DNA of 64,000 bases from Sphingobium chungbukense (lineage in GTDB: Bacteria > Pseudomonadota > Alphaproteobacteria > Sphingomonadales > Sphingomonadaceae). The stretch is taken from positions 62,001-126,000 of the forward strand of contig NZ_LBIC01000010.1 in NCBI RefSeq assembly GCF_001005725.1, given 5' to 3'. The position numbers were made by a program, and so were the translations under genes. Positions 26,434 to 34,546 of the stretch are shown in pieces; position 1 is the first letter of the stretch, and the number at the start of each line of letters is the position of its first letter. The notes under the pieces were generated by a model that was not told where the DNA came from, made no database searches, and saw only the letters and a program-made list of their open reading frames with translations.

Positions 26434-27842
26434 CGGCGCTCGAACTGGCCCGCATCCAGTTCGGCTTCACGGTTTCCTTCCACATCATCTTTCCGGCGAT
26501 CACCATCGGTCTCGCCAGCTATCTCGCGGTCCTCGAGGGACTCTGGCTCTGGAAGAAAGACAAGGTTTATCGCGCTCTCTACCATTTCTGGTCCGGGATT
26601 TTTGCGGTCAACTTCGCGATGGGCGTCGTTTCGGGCCTGGTGATGGCCTATCAGTTCGGCACCAACTGGAGCTATTTCTCCAGCTTCGCGGGAAGCATCA
26701 CCGGACCGCTGCTTGCCTATGAAGTCCTGACCGCCTTCTTCCTTGAGGCCGGCTTCCTCGGTGTCATGCTGTTCGGGTGGAAAAAGGTCGGACCGGGCTT
26801 GCATTTCTTCGCAACGATCATGGTCGCGATTGGCACGCTCATCTCGGCGACATGGATCCTGGCGTCGAATAGCTGGATGCAGACGCCGCAGGGCTTCGCG
26901 ATCGTGGACGGACGCGTCATACCCACCGACTGGCTGAAGGTGATCTTCAACCCGTCCTTCCCTTACCGGCTCGTGCATATGACGATCGCGGCCTATCTCT
27001 CGACGGCGGTGTTTGTCGGCGCGTCGGCGGCGTGGCACCTCCTCAAGCGGCGTGATACGCCGGCTGTACGCACGATGTTCTCGATGGCGATGTGGATGAT
27101 GCTGATCGTGGCGCCGATCCAGATCGCGGTTGGCGATGCACATGGGCTCAATACACTCAAATACCAGCCAGCCAAGATCGCGGCGGTCGAGGGTCATTGG
27201 GAGAACAGGCCGGGCGAAAGCGTGCCGCTGATCCTGTTCGGCGTGCCCGATATGAAGGCGGAAAAAACCCACTATGCGGTCGAGGTGCCTTATCTTGGCA
27301 GCCTCATCCTCACGCATGAACTTTACGGCCAGATTCCCGGCCTGAAGGAATTCGCACCAGGCGATAGGCCCAACTCGACCATCGTCTTCTGGAGCTTCCG
27401 CGTGATGGTGGGGTTGGGGCTTCTCATGCTGCTGCTGGGCGTCTGGGCGCTCTGGCTACGCTGGCGCGGACGATTGTACGAAAGCCGAGCGTTCCTGCGC
27501 TTTGCCTTGCTGATGGGGCCGTCGGGCAGCATTGCGATTCTGGCCGGCTGGTTCACTACGGAAATTGGCCGTCAGCCATGGATCGTCTATGGGGTGATGC
27601 GGACGAAGGACGCGGTGTCTAACCATAGCGCGCTCGCGCTGTCGTCGACGCTGATCCTGTTCATCATCATGTACTGCGCGGTGTTCGGTACCGGCATCAG
27701 CTATATGATGAAACTCGCCGCGAAGGGGCCGCAGGCTAGTCCCGACGGGGAAAGTGCGCACGAGAAGGGCCAGGCCCTGCGGCCGGCCCGGCCGCTTTCG
27801 GCTGCCCCCGATGACATCGACCCGATTGGCAAGAGAGACTGA
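26421..27842 (+). CDS. cioA: Cytochrome bd-type quinol oxidase subunit I, CioA/CydA, 473 aa
   Basis: The heme-b ligand His21 lies in FTVSFHIIFPA, another histidine in RLVHMTIAAYL (near residue 188) and the axial Met in QPWIVYGVMRT. The quinol loop following GDAHGLNTLKYQPAKIAAVEGHW is short. A short Q-loop and the APIQIAVGDAHG sequence are typical of the cyanide-insensitive (Cio) branch rather than E. coli-type long-loop CydA. The enzyme oxidises quinol and reduces O2 without proton pumping. It overlaps the nitrilase gene and is 2 bp from cioB. Confidence 0.93.
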   Translation: MFGLTALELARIQFGFTVSFHIIFPAITIGLASYLAVLEGLWLWKKDKVYRALYHFWSGIFAVNFAMGVVSGLVMAYQFGTNWSYFSSFAGSITGPLLAYEVLTAFFLEAGFLGVMLFGWKKVGPGLHFFATIMVAIGTLISATWILASNSWMQTPQGFAIVDGRVIPTDWLKVIFNPSFPYRLVHMTIAAYLSTAVFVGASAAWHLLKRRDTPAVRTMFSMAMWMMLIVAPIQIAVGDAHGLNTLKYQPAKIAAVEGHWENRPGESVPLILFGVPDMKAEKTHYAVEVPYLGSLILTHELYGQIPGLKEFAPGDRPNSTIVFWSFRVMVGLGLLMLLLGVWALWLRWRGRLYESRAFLRFALLMGPSGSIAILAGWFTTEIGRQPWIVYGVMRTKDAVSNHSALALSSTLILFIIMYCAVFGTGISYMMKLAAKGPQASPDGESAHEKGQALRPARPLSAAPDDIDPIGKRD

Positions 27843-27844
27843 CG

Positions 27845-28852
27845 ATGGGTATCGACCTTCCGCTGATTTGGGCGATCATCATCGCGTTTGGCCTGATGAT
27901 GTACGTCATCATGGACGGCTTCGACCTTGGCATCGGCATCCTGTCGCCCTTCGTTCCCGCCCACGAGGACCGCGACACCATGGTCAACACCGTCGCGCCG
28001 GTCTGGGACGGCAACGAAACATGGCTGGTGCTGGGCGGCGCCGCGCTCCTCGCCGCCTTTCCGTTAGCTTATTCGGTGATCCTGAGCGCGCTCTATCTTC
28101 CGCTTGTCCTGATGCTTGCCGGACTGATCTGGCGTGGTGTGGCGTTCGAATTCCGCTTCAAGGCGGATGAGGGTCACAAGGCCTTCTGGGACAAGGCCTT
28201 CGCTTGGGGTTCCTATATCGCCACCTTCTTCCAGGGCGTGGCGCTGGGCGCCTTCATCAACGGCTTCCGGGTCGAAAAGGGGGCCTATGCCGGCGGCCTG
28301 TTCGACTGGCTGACGCCGTTCAGCCTGTTCACTGGTGTCGGCCTGCTGGTCGCCTATGCACTGCTCGGCGCGACCTGGCTGGTGATGAAGACCGAAGGGA
28401 CGCTGCAGCAGCGCATGCGCGGGCTTGCACGCCCGGTGACGGTGGCGCTGTGCGTCATCATCGGCATCGTCAGCCTCTGGACCCCCTATGCCCACCCAGA
28501 GGTGGCCGCGCGCTGGTTCTCGCTACCCAACCTCTATTTCTTCCTGCCCGTGCCGTTGCTGGTGCTGGTTGCCACGGCACTAATCCTGAGGTCACTCTCG
28601 CGCGACAGCCATGCGGCGCCGTTCCTGTTGACGCTGCTGTTACTGTTCCTCGGCTATACGGGCCTGGGGATCAGCCTGTGGCCGAACATCATTCCGCCCG
28701 GCATCTCGATCTGGGACGCGGCCTCGCCGCCGGAGAGCCTCGGGTTCACGCTGGTCGGCGCGCTCTTCATCATTCCCTTCATCCTCGCTTACACCGCCTG
28801 GTCCTATTACGTCTTTCGCGGAAAGGTCCGGGTGGGGGAGGGCTATCACTGA
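27845..28852 (+). CDS. cioB: Cytochrome bd-type quinol oxidase subunit II, CioB/CydB, 335 aa
   Basis: This second integral-membrane subunit has about eight or nine helices. The family opening is IWAIIIAFGLMMYVIMDGFDLGIGIL, and the conserved VWDGNETWLVLGGAALLAAFP follows at about residues 56-76. It pairs with CioA to form the oxidase core. It starts 2 bp after cioA, and its TGA overlaps the ATG of the small DUF2474 gene (TGATG), so the operon is translationally coupled. Confidence 0.93.
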   Translation: MGIDLPLIWAIIIAFGLMMYVIMDGFDLGIGILSPFVPAHEDRDTMVNTVAPVWDGNETWLVLGGAALLAAFPLAYSVILSALYLPLVLMLAGLIWRGVAFEFRFKADEGHKAFWDKAFAWGSYIATFFQGVALGAFINGFRVEKGAYAGGLFDWLTPFSLFTGVGLLVAYALLGATWLVMKTEGTLQQRMRGLARPVTVALCVIIGIVSLWTPYAHPEVAARWFSLPNLYFFLPVPLLVLVATALILRSLSRDSHAAPFLLTLLLLFLGYTGLGISLWPNIIPPGISIWDAASPPESLGFTLVGALFIIPFILAYTAWSYYVFRGKVRVGEGYH

Positions 28853-28998
28853 TGCGCCCCGTATCTCGTCCCCGCGCCCTATGGCTTAGCCGCATCGGCT
28901 GGCTGCTGTTGATCTGGGCGGGAAGCGTTCTCGCTCTGGGTATTGTTGCGATGGGCTTTCGCTGGCTCATGAACCTGGCGGGGCTGACGACAGGATGA
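28852..28998 (+). CDS. DUF2474 small oxidase-associated membrane protein, 48 aa
   Basis: The frame encodes a single hydrophobic helix (WLSRIGWLLLIWAGSVLALGIVAMGFRWLM, about residues 11-40). It matches DUF2474, tiny proteins encoded right after cioB/cydB and functionally comparable to CydX-type subunits. It starts within the cioB stop (TGATG) and ends within the start of the 2OG-Fe dioxygenase gene (ATGA). Stabilising the oxidase is the likely role by analogy. Confidence 0.85.
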   Translation: MRPVSRPRALWLSRIGWLLLIWAGSVLALGIVAMGFRWLMNLAGLTTG

Positions 28999-29825
28999 AC
29001 CATCGCCCTTTGTGGCGCGCTCCGCTTGACGAGACGATGCAGCGCGCCGTTGCCCAGCTCCGAGCCACCGGCTTCGCCCGGTTCGAAGCGGCGCAGTCGC
29101 GGGACCTGCTCGGCTTGCCCCTGGAATGCTTCGGCCCTTATACCGAGAGCTGGGAGCGCCTCGACCCCGATGAATGGATGGGAGACGGTGGTACCTACCG
29201 CAGGCGCCGCTTTGCGACCTTCTCTGTCGAAGGCGGTACGATTGTCCGAAAACCACATCAGCGCCATTATCAGAGCCGCCTCCACAACCAGCTCAATGGT
29301 GGTGTGGATCGCTGGTTCTCTCCCGTCGAGCCTAAGATTGCCGATCATCCGATCACTCATGGCCTTCTGAGCCTGGGAACCTCACTCGCATACCGGATCA
29401 CGGACACTGCCGAGACGCATTGGCATGGCGAGATGCACCAGTTCCGGATCGAGGGGAAAGCATTCGAGCGAGCGACGCCGACGCCCGAGGGCCTACACAG
29501 GGACGGCGTCACGCTTGTCATCATGATGCTGATCGACCGCCGGAATATGCTCGGCGGCGTAACCGGTATTCGGGACTCGGAGGGGCGCAACCTCGCCGAT
29601 CTCGAACTGGCGTCGCCTTTTGAAATGGTCGTCGTCGACGATCGCCGCCTCCAGCATGTGGTGACGCCGATCAAGCCGATAAAGTCGCCGGAAAGCGCGG
29701 TGCGCGATGCGCTTGTGCTGACGTTTCGGCCGGAGATGGCCGATCACATTTCGGATGCATCAACTCTATCGCGCCGCCGGCAAAGCGCAAAGTTAATGTT
29801 CGCAAGGGAGAACATCGAAGAATAG
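28995..29825 (+). CDS. 2OG-Fe(II) dioxygenase family protein (PF10014-like), 276 aa
   Basis: The iron-binding triad is visible as H168-x-D170 in PEGLHRDGVTLVIMMLI and H221 in RRLQHVVTPI. A downstream arginine in LVLTFRPEM probably binds 2-oxoglutarate. The pattern resembles the L-isoleucine-4-hydroxylase-like family, which hydroxylates free amino acids. It overlaps the DUF2474 gene by four bases and is the last gene of the MocR-nitrilase-cioAB operon, so its substrate may be an amino acid made or consumed with the nitrile. That link is inference; activity has not been shown for this subgroup as far as I know. Confidence 0.8.
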   Translation: MNHRPLWRAPLDETMQRAVAQLRATGFARFEAAQSRDLLGLPLECFGPYTESWERLDPDEWMGDGGTYRRRRFATFSVEGGTIVRKPHQRHYQSRLHNQLNGGVDRWFSPVEPKIADHPITHGLLSLGTSLAYRITDTAETHWHGEMHQFRIEGKAFERATPTPEGLHRDGVTLVIMMLIDRRNMLGGVTGIRDSEGRNLADLELASPFEMVVVDDRRLQHVVTPIKPIKSPESAVRDALVLTFRPEMADHISDASTLSRRRQSAKLMFARENIEE

Positions 29826-29858
29826 TTTGATATAAATGATGATAAATCTGGGCAGGGA

Positions 29859-30383
29859 ATGTCTTACATGAAAATATCTGTTCTTAGACTGAAGCTATTG
29901 ACTGGATTTTTGGTCGCTGGTCTGGGTGTTTCGAATGTTGCGGCGGCCAAGGAGCAAAGACCGCATCCAGCTCTTTCAGTTTCGTTCGGCCCCTGCTTCG
30001 GTTTCTGTCCAGTTTATGACGTCAAGATTGAGGCGGATGGAACCGTGCTGTTCCATGGCGAGCGGCACACAGCAGTTCTCGGCGATCGGAGAGTGCGCAA
30101 GACGCCAGCGACCTACCGCAGGGTCTTGCGCTCGCTCGCTTCGTTCCGGCCCGCCAATGGCACGAAGGCGAATACCCAATGTCTGAACCAGGCCACCGAC
30201 CATGCTCAGGTGAAGATCATCTGGAAGAACGCGAACGGCCGGGAAACGGTTCTGGAGCATGACCGAGGCTGCCTCTCGCCCACGAATACGCGCCTGAACG
30301 CGGCCGTCGACCAGCTCCCCGAACTGCTCGGTGTCGCTGAATATGCGAAGCAGACACAGCGTCCAGGCGTTTCCCGCGGCTAA
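29859..30383 (+). CDS. Exported DUF6438-type protein, 174 aa
   Basis: An N-terminal signal peptide (MKISVLRLKLLTGFLVAGLGVSNVAAA, cleavage after AAA about residue 30) precedes a small domain. That domain begins LSVSFGPCFGFCPVYDVKIEADGTV, the hallmark of DUF6438. Cysteines in this motif and two later ones (QCLNQA, RGCLSP) may form disulfides in the periplasm. Function is unknown. It starts 33 bp after the dioxygenase gene and ends at a hairpin terminator. ATG 29859 or 29868 are both possible. Confidence 0.7.
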   Translation: MSYMKISVLRLKLLTGFLVAGLGVSNVAAAKEQRPHPALSVSFGPCFGFCPVYDVKIEADGTVLFHGERHTAVLGDRRVRKTPATYRRVLRSLASFRPANGTKANTQCLNQATDHAQVKIIWKNANGRETVLEHDRGCLSPTNTRLNAAVDQLPELLGVAEYAKQTQRPGVSRG

Positions 30384-30467
30384 CCTCCGTCGGGCCCCAG
30401 TGCCCCGGCGAACTCGCGGTCGGCGAGCGCAGCCATCCTTCCCGACAGCAACAAAGGGCAGGAAGAG

Positions 30468-30501
30468 GGGAGGACCGCTTGGCCGACGAAGCAGTCCTCC
30501 C
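30468..30501. terminator. Hairpin between convergent genes
   Basis: GGGAGGAC (30468-30475) pairs with GTCCTCCC (30494-30501), with an inner GCTT/AAGC pair. It lies between the DUF6438 gene (+) and the azoreductase gene (-) and could serve both strands. The rest of the 168-bp gap shows nothing else. Confidence 0.5.
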
Positions 30502-30551
30502 TTGGCGATCACATCATGTGCTTCGCTTGGGGCTAGAGACAGGCGCCTTAC

Positions 30552-31211
30552 CTAGAGTGTCCTTGCCAGTTCGATCGCTGTTGCGCGTGCAGGGCCCCGC
30601 GCTGCGGCGTCCGCTTCCGGCCCGAACAGCGTACCCTCGGCGACGATCGCGTGGACATCGGTGATGCCGACCATCCGCGCCCAGATCTGCATATAGGCGA
30701 TCTGGTGATCAAAATCCTTCTCAGGATAGTCTCCGCCCAGGCGCGCGCCGCGCGCCGCGGTCAGCACGAGCTTCCGGCCGGCGAGCAACCCGCGCATGTT
30801 CTGGCCGTCGAACTCGTACAGCACATCCTTCTGGGTCACCGCGTCAATGAGGTGCTTCAGCCGGTAGGGTATGCCGAAATTCCACATCGGGACGCCGATC
30901 AGGATGATGTCAGCGGCATGGAAGAGCTGGCCGAGCTCACGAATGGTCGCCCAGACCCGTGCCGCCTCACCCGCCATTTCGGTACCGGCAAGGCTTGCAT
31001 ATTTCGCCTCGAGCGCCGCGCCATCGAAGCTGGGCAGGTCCATCTCCCAGATGTCGAGCGTCCCGACCGTCCGGGTGGCATCCTCCGCGGTCCACGCCTC
31101 GATAAACCGCTCGGCCACATCCAGCGATGCCGACACGCCGCGGCGCGGCGAGCCGACAATATGCAGCAAGTGCGGGGCCGACTTACCGGGCCAATTGGAG
31201 GCTGTTTCCAT
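30552..31211 (-). CDS. FMN-dependent NADH:quinone oxidoreductase / azoreductase (AzoR family), 219 aa
   Basis: This flavodoxin-fold reductase has HIVGSPRRGVSASLDVAERFIEAW (FMN phosphate loop, about residues 17-41), IGVPMWNFGIPYRLKHLIDAV (about 103-123) and LTAARGARLGG, the three FMN-contacting regions of AzoR proteins. Such enzymes reduce quinones and azo dyes with NAD(P)H in the cytoplasm. The upstream inverted repeat at 31231-31250 resembles the one in front of the TetR gene at 32456, so it is probably repressed by that TetR and induced by an electrophile such as a quinone. Confidence 0.85.
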   Translation of the reverse strand: METASNWPGKSAPHLLHIVGSPRRGVSASLDVAERFIEAWTAEDATRTVGTLDIWEMDLPSFDGAALEAKYASLAGTEMAGEAARVWATIRELGQLFHAADIILIGVPMWNFGIPYRLKHLIDAVTQKDVLYEFDGQNMRGLLAGRKLVLTAARGARLGGDYPEKDFDHQIAYMQIWARMVGITDVHAIVAEGTLFGPEADAAARGPARATAIELARTL

Positions 31212-31230
31212 CTGTCATTCTCCCGAATCG

Positions 31231-31250
31231 AGTGAACGAGCTTGTTCACT
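31231..31250. promoter_or_regulatory. Inverted repeat upstream of the azoreductase gene, likely TetR operator
   Basis: AGTGAAC-N6-GTTCACT is a perfect 7-6-7 inverted repeat 20 bp upstream of the azoreductase start. The same half-site, AGTGAACAT on the minus strand, recurs in the palindrome at the TetR gene start (32462-32475). Confidence 0.6.
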
Positions 31251-31353
31251 GGACTCGGGCGCTAACCGCTCGCCCCTAGCCGGTCAATAATTCAATGAAC
31301 AATAGTGTATTGCCAATTTTGACGAGAACCGAACCATCGGGACGAACCGACAG

Positions 31354-31788
31354 TCAGGCGCGATCGAAGTGGGGGAGGATCGGGCTGGTCCAGCTATCCA
31401 GCGGCGCCGCGTCGGTCCATGAGGACCCAACCGCCCAGGACATCACCCAGGTCTCGGCCAGCTTGCCGTCCTTAATCCGGTAGGACTGCATCGCCGCGCG
31501 TGTCTGAAGCGCGTCCGTGGCGCGGTCGGTCCAGCGCATCGACACCCGGTACCAGGCACGATCCCCCTGAAAGCTGTAGTCATGGGCAAGGATCAGAAAA
31601 TCCGGCCGATCGCGCTTCAGCGCGACGATCTCCGCCGCATAGCTTTCCGGCGTGACGATGCGGTCGCCGGCTTCCTCATGCCGCAGATAGCGGGGCGCGA
31701 CGCAGGTCGGCACCAGATCCAACTCCCCGTGGTTCCAGACTCGCTCCCAGCGATCGAACAGGGCGCGCGTGACATCGTTATCGGACAT
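31354..31788 (-). CDS. NTF2/SnoaL-like fold protein, 144 aa
   Basis: The length and pattern fit the nuclear-transport-factor-2/SnoaL superfamily: an N-terminal helix TRALFDRWERVWNHGELDLV, then VAPRYLRHE and a beta-sheet-rich C-terminus with WYRVSMRWTDRAT. Members act as small isomerases, hydrolases or ligand-binding proteins; catalytic residues cannot be assigned here. It lies 56 bp after the TetR gene on the same strand and shares its likely promoter. Confidence 0.7.
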   Translation of the reverse strand: MSDNDVTRALFDRWERVWNHGELDLVPTCVAPRYLRHEEAGDRIVTPESYAAEIVALKRDRPDFLILAHDYSFQGDRAWYRVSMRWTDRATDALQTRAAMQSYRIKDGKLAETWVMSWAVGSSWTDAAPLDSWTSPILPHFDRA

Positions 31789-31844
31789 GATCTCTTATCT
31801 CCATCAGGGCAAAAACGGGCGCACTCCGGTGTGCTGGGCGAACC

Positions 31845-32456
31845 CTAGCGGCGGGAAGGTGTTGTCGAAGGGCGGGATGCGCCGCGCACCCAGTCGCAAA
31901 CCAACTCGGCGATCGTCGCATCATCCTGACCCTGCCGCGCAAGCGACTGCCAGGTCAGGAATTGGACGGCGCTTCCGAGGGTCACGCGAACAGGCTCGAT
32001 AGTGGACGCATCGGGGGCGAGATGATCGACCAAATCGTCCCGAATAGCGTCCAGGAAAGCGCGCACGCGGTGCATCGGCTCCGCGAGCGAGGGCACATCG
32101 GCCTCGTCCCGAAAGGTCACGGTCCACATCCGCTCGGTGCGACGATAATAGGCATAGAGCTGGCTCAAGGCGCTGTTCACGCGCGCATAGCCGGCTTCCA
32201 TCGCCCATCCAGAGGGTTCGGGGATCGGATTGGCCGCGAACCAATGCCCGGTACAGGCCTTGAACAGCGCCTCCTCATCCGGAAAATGGCGATAGACAGT
32301 CAGCCTCTGGACCTGGGCACGCTCGGCCACGCCGCTGATCGTGGTGCCTCTGGGACCAAGCGTTTCATGCAGATGGACCGTGGCCTCGACGATCCTGCGC
32401 CGGGTTTCTTCCTGGGTCGCGGCCCGCTGCCCAAGCGTGTAACGTCGCTTTGTCAT
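31845..32456 (-). CDS. TetR-family regulator, 203 aa
   Basis: The TetR DNA-binding domain is at the N-terminus: RRRIVEATVHLHETLGPRGTTISGVAERAQVQRLTVYRHFPDEEALF (about residues 20-66). The C-terminal ligand domain is divergent. ATG 32456 (MTKRRYTLG) is preferred over 32477, because the longer form would put the first codons inside the GAACAT-AG-ATGTTC palindrome. The palindrome's half-site also occurs at the azoreductase promoter, so a small regulon of tetR, NTF2-like and azoreductase is likely. Confidence 0.85.
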   Translation of the reverse strand: MTKRRYTLGQRAATQEETRRRIVEATVHLHETLGPRGTTISGVAERAQVQRLTVYRHFPDEEALFKACTGHWFAANPIPEPSGWAMEAGYARVNSALSQLYAYYRRTERMWTVTFRDEADVPSLAEPMHRVRAFLDAIRDDLVDHLAPDASTIEPVRVTLGSAVQFLTWQSLARQGQDDATIAELVCDWVRGASRPSTTPSRR

Positions 32457-32461
32457 TCGAC

Positions 32462-32475
32462 GAACATAGATGTTC
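32462..32475. promoter_or_regulatory. Palindrome at the tetR start, likely autoregulatory operator
   Basis: GAACAT-AG-ATGTTC is a perfect 6-2-6 inverted repeat lying 6 bases upstream of the preferred tetR ATG. Together with the 31231 site it suggests a TetR operator with core half-site GTGAAC. Confidence 0.55.
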
Positions 32476-32599
32476 ACTGAAAACTTGCAATAGGCCTGGC
32501 GACTGGACCGCCAGCAATGGCAGGGACTCGCTGACGTCGCAGAGAGCCGATGTCACCTCGGCCGAGACGTCGCAACCCGCGGCCAGTCTCGGACGCGAA

Positions 32600-32629
32600 A
32601 GAGGGGACCTGCGTTGGCAGGCCCCCTCT
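32600..32629 (-). terminator. GC-rich hairpin downstream of the UlaG-like gene
   Basis: AGAGGGG...CCCCTCT arms with an inner ACCTGC/GCAGG pair form a long stem 30 bases beyond the stop of the minus-strand MBL gene. There is no T-run. The surrounding gap (32478-32658) holds no other feature. Confidence 0.45.
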
Positions 32630-32658
32630 CGGCGATGCGATGGGAATGCGATCGCTGG

Positions 32659-33441
32659 TTACATCTCCAGCGAAAGGCTCTCGCGGGGCGCGAGCCAGCG
32701 TGTCCGCTTGGCGGCTTCGCCCTGGGCCAGGATGCTGGTGGCGACCGGCTTCGCCTCGTCGAAATGCGCCCAGCCGTCGAAATGGAGCGGAATCATCACC
32801 TCCGCTTTCAGGTTCGAGGCATAATCCGCTGCTTCGCGCGCCGACAGCGAGAAGAAGATCCCGGCATCCGGAGCAGGGGTCACATGTCCCATGTGCATGA
32901 GCGCTAGTCCGATCGGGGCGGCACGTTCGACGATCTCCTTGGTGCCGGCGAAGGGAACCGTGTCGCCGGAAATATAGATCGGACCACTCGCCTTGCGGCC
33001 ATCCCAGTCGATCAGAAAGCCGGTGACCGGACCGGTCAGTTCCTCGGTGCCGTCGGGGCCATGCTGAGCAGGCGCCGCCGTGACCCGCAGCGTGACACCG
33101 TCTCGGCTGATTTCGGTAACCTGCCAGGGCGTCAGGCCGATAGCGCGCGCACCAAGACGCGCGGCGCCTTCCGGCGTGGTGAAGATCTGCGGCACCTCGG
33201 CGAGAAATTCGCGGCCGCGCATGTCGAGATTGTCGCTATGCTGGTCGTGGCTGAGCAGCACGGCATCAATTCTTCCGAGTTCGCTGGGGTCGATTGCGCG
33301 GGAACTTGTCTTCTCCAAAGCAATCACGCCATCATTATACGTGGTTCCGGCGTCATCGAACACGGGGTCGGTCAAAATCCTGATTGAACCGATCTCGATC
33401 AGCGCCATCGCGGTGTCGAAATACGTAACATTCACTTTCAT
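32659..33441 (-). CDS. UlaG-like metallo-beta-lactamase-fold hydrolase, 260 aa
   Basis: This MBL-fold protein belongs to the UlaG-like branch. It has TDPVFDDAG early, the metal motif LLSHDQHSDNLD (about residues 62-73) in place of the classical HxHxDH, then ISGDTVPF and PLHFDGWAHF towards the C-terminus. The HDQHSDN variant is a recognisable subgroup, so it need not be inactive. The substrate is unknown. It is divergent from an HxlR regulator with an inverted repeat between them, so it is probably induced through that regulator. Confidence 0.8.
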   Translation of the reverse strand: MKVNVTYFDTAMALIEIGSIRILTDPVFDDAGTTYNDGVIALEKTSSRAIDPSELGRIDAVLLSHDQHSDNLDMRGREFLAEVPQIFTTPEGAARLGARAIGLTPWQVTEISRDGVTLRVTAAPAQHGPDGTEELTGPVTGFLIDWDGRKASGPIYISGDTVPFAGTKEIVERAAPIGLALMHMGHVTPAPDAGIFFSLSAREAADYASNLKAEVMIPLHFDGWAHFDEAKPVATSILAQGEAAKRTRWLAPRESLSLEM

Positions 33442-33456
33442 CTGTCATGCTTCCTG

Positions 33457-33479
33457 TTGTATGTTCTTCGTCTATACAA
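33457..33479. promoter_or_regulatory. Inverted repeat between the MBL and HxlR genes
   Basis: TTGTAT-N11-ATACAA is a perfect 6-11-6 inverted repeat in the 93-bp divergent gap, placed to affect both starts (33441 minus and 33535 plus). A role as HxlR operator is inferred. Confidence 0.5.
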
Positions 33480-33534
33480 TCAGGTGGCTCCGCCTTAGGC
33501 TAGATGCAGAATTTTCTGAGTCGGCTTGAGGACT

Positions 33535-33912
33535 ATGACCTACCAGCCCAAACGTGCACCGCTCGAGCCTTGTCCGGTCGAGGAAGTGCTCTCGATTATC
33601 GGCGGCAAGTGGAAGGCGCGTATTCTGCTGCTTGTTTCTATTGGCCATGAAACCTTCTCTGCGCTCTCCAAGATGCTCCCGGATGCACCGGACCAGGTGC
33701 TTGCCACCCAACTCAAGGCGCTCCTCGATGATGGGATGCTGACCAAATCGGCCCCCACCTCGGTCAATGGCGCTGGCGCGCGCTACGCGCTGACAGAGGA
33801 TGGACAGAGCATGATGGCGCTGCTCGACCAGATATCCGACTGGGGCATGGCACGGCTCGAGGCCAAGGGCTATGGCTGGACGCCGCCTGGCGACCCCAGG
33901 GCCGCTGCCTGA
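33535..33912 (+). CDS. HxlR-family transcriptional regulator, 125 aa
   Basis: This is a winged-helix protein of HxlR type. It shows the family start CPVEEVLSIIGGKWKARILLLVSIGHETFSALSKML (about residues 11-46) with the conserved cysteine (residue 11), then VLATQLKALLDDGMLTK and YALTEDGQSMMALLDQISDWG. Members often sense electrophiles or thiol stress through that N-terminal Cys. ATG 33535 is chosen over the TTG at 33526. The divergent UlaG-like gene is the obvious target. Confidence 0.9.
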   Translation: MTYQPKRAPLEPCPVEEVLSIIGGKWKARILLLVSIGHETFSALSKMLPDAPDQVLATQLKALLDDGMLTKSAPTSVNGAGARYALTEDGQSMMALLDQISDWGMARLEAKGYGWTPPGDPRAAA

Positions 33913-33920
33913 AAAGGGGA

Positions 33921-33943
33921 GGAGGCGCCACTACGGCGCCTCC
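33921..33943. terminator. Bidirectional hairpin terminator
   Basis: GGAGGCGCC (33921-33929) pairs perfectly with GGCGCCTCC (33935-33943) across a 5-base loop. It lies between the convergent HxlR (+) and cytochrome b561 (-) genes and is followed by a T-rich stretch on the plus strand. Confidence 0.65.
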
Positions 33944-33949
33944 AGATTC

Positions 33950-34546
33950 TTATTCGACCGGAGCGGACGGTTCTTCGAGGAGGCCCGGTGCTGCTGGTGC
34001 AGGACGAGCCGAGCCAAAGGTCATGCTGCGCAGCACACCATCCTTGCGGATCAGCCCGTGCATGAGCGCTGCCCCGAGATGCGCCAGGATCAGCGCGAAA
34101 AAGGCGAGCGCGATGATCGTGTGGAGTCCGCGGAGCGCGAAATAATAGCGCAGATCATGAGGCAGGATCGGTGGAAGCGACAGATCCTTGGTCAGGACGA
34201 TCGGGAAGCCCCCCGCCGAGAGCATGGCCCATCCGATCAGCGGCATCGCGAGCATCGCGGCATAGAGGAGCAGATGCGATCCCTTGGCCACCGCCTGCTG
34301 GGCCTTGGGCAGGTCGGCCGGCAGCGGTGGCGCCCCGGTGGCGAGCCGGATCGCGAGGCGCAGCACGACGAGCACGAACAGAGCGGCGCCGATCGGCCGA
34401 TGCAGCTGCAGCAACGCCGAATAGGCAGGGCCAACCGTCGACACCATGCCGACCCCGATGAAGAGCATGGCGAGGATGAGCGCGGCCATGGTCCAGTGGA
34501 TCAGCCGCAGGGGCAGCGCGAAGCGGGTGCGTTCGAGGCGGCTCAT
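33950..34546 (-). CDS. Cytochrome b561-type membrane protein, 198 aa
   Basis: Four hydrophobic segments and conserved histidines (LRLIHWTMA at about residue 16, LQLHRPIGAALF, KGSHLLLYAAML, GLHTIIALAFFALILAHLGAALMHGLI) match prokaryotic cytochrome b561, which binds two hemes b and passes electrons from quinol. Its start overlaps the catalase-like peroxidase gene by four bases. It probably feeds electrons to that peroxidase, a pairing recurrent in alphaproteobacteria. Confidence 0.88.
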   Translation of the reverse strand: MSRLERTRFALPLRLIHWTMAALILAMLFIGVGMVSTVGPAYSALLQLHRPIGAALFVLVVLRLAIRLATGAPPLPADLPKAQQAVAKGSHLLLYAAMLAMPLIGWAMLSAGGFPIVLTKDLSLPPILPHDLRYYFALRGLHTIIALAFFALILAHLGAALMHGLIRKDGVLRSMTFGSARPAPAAPGLLEEPSAPVE

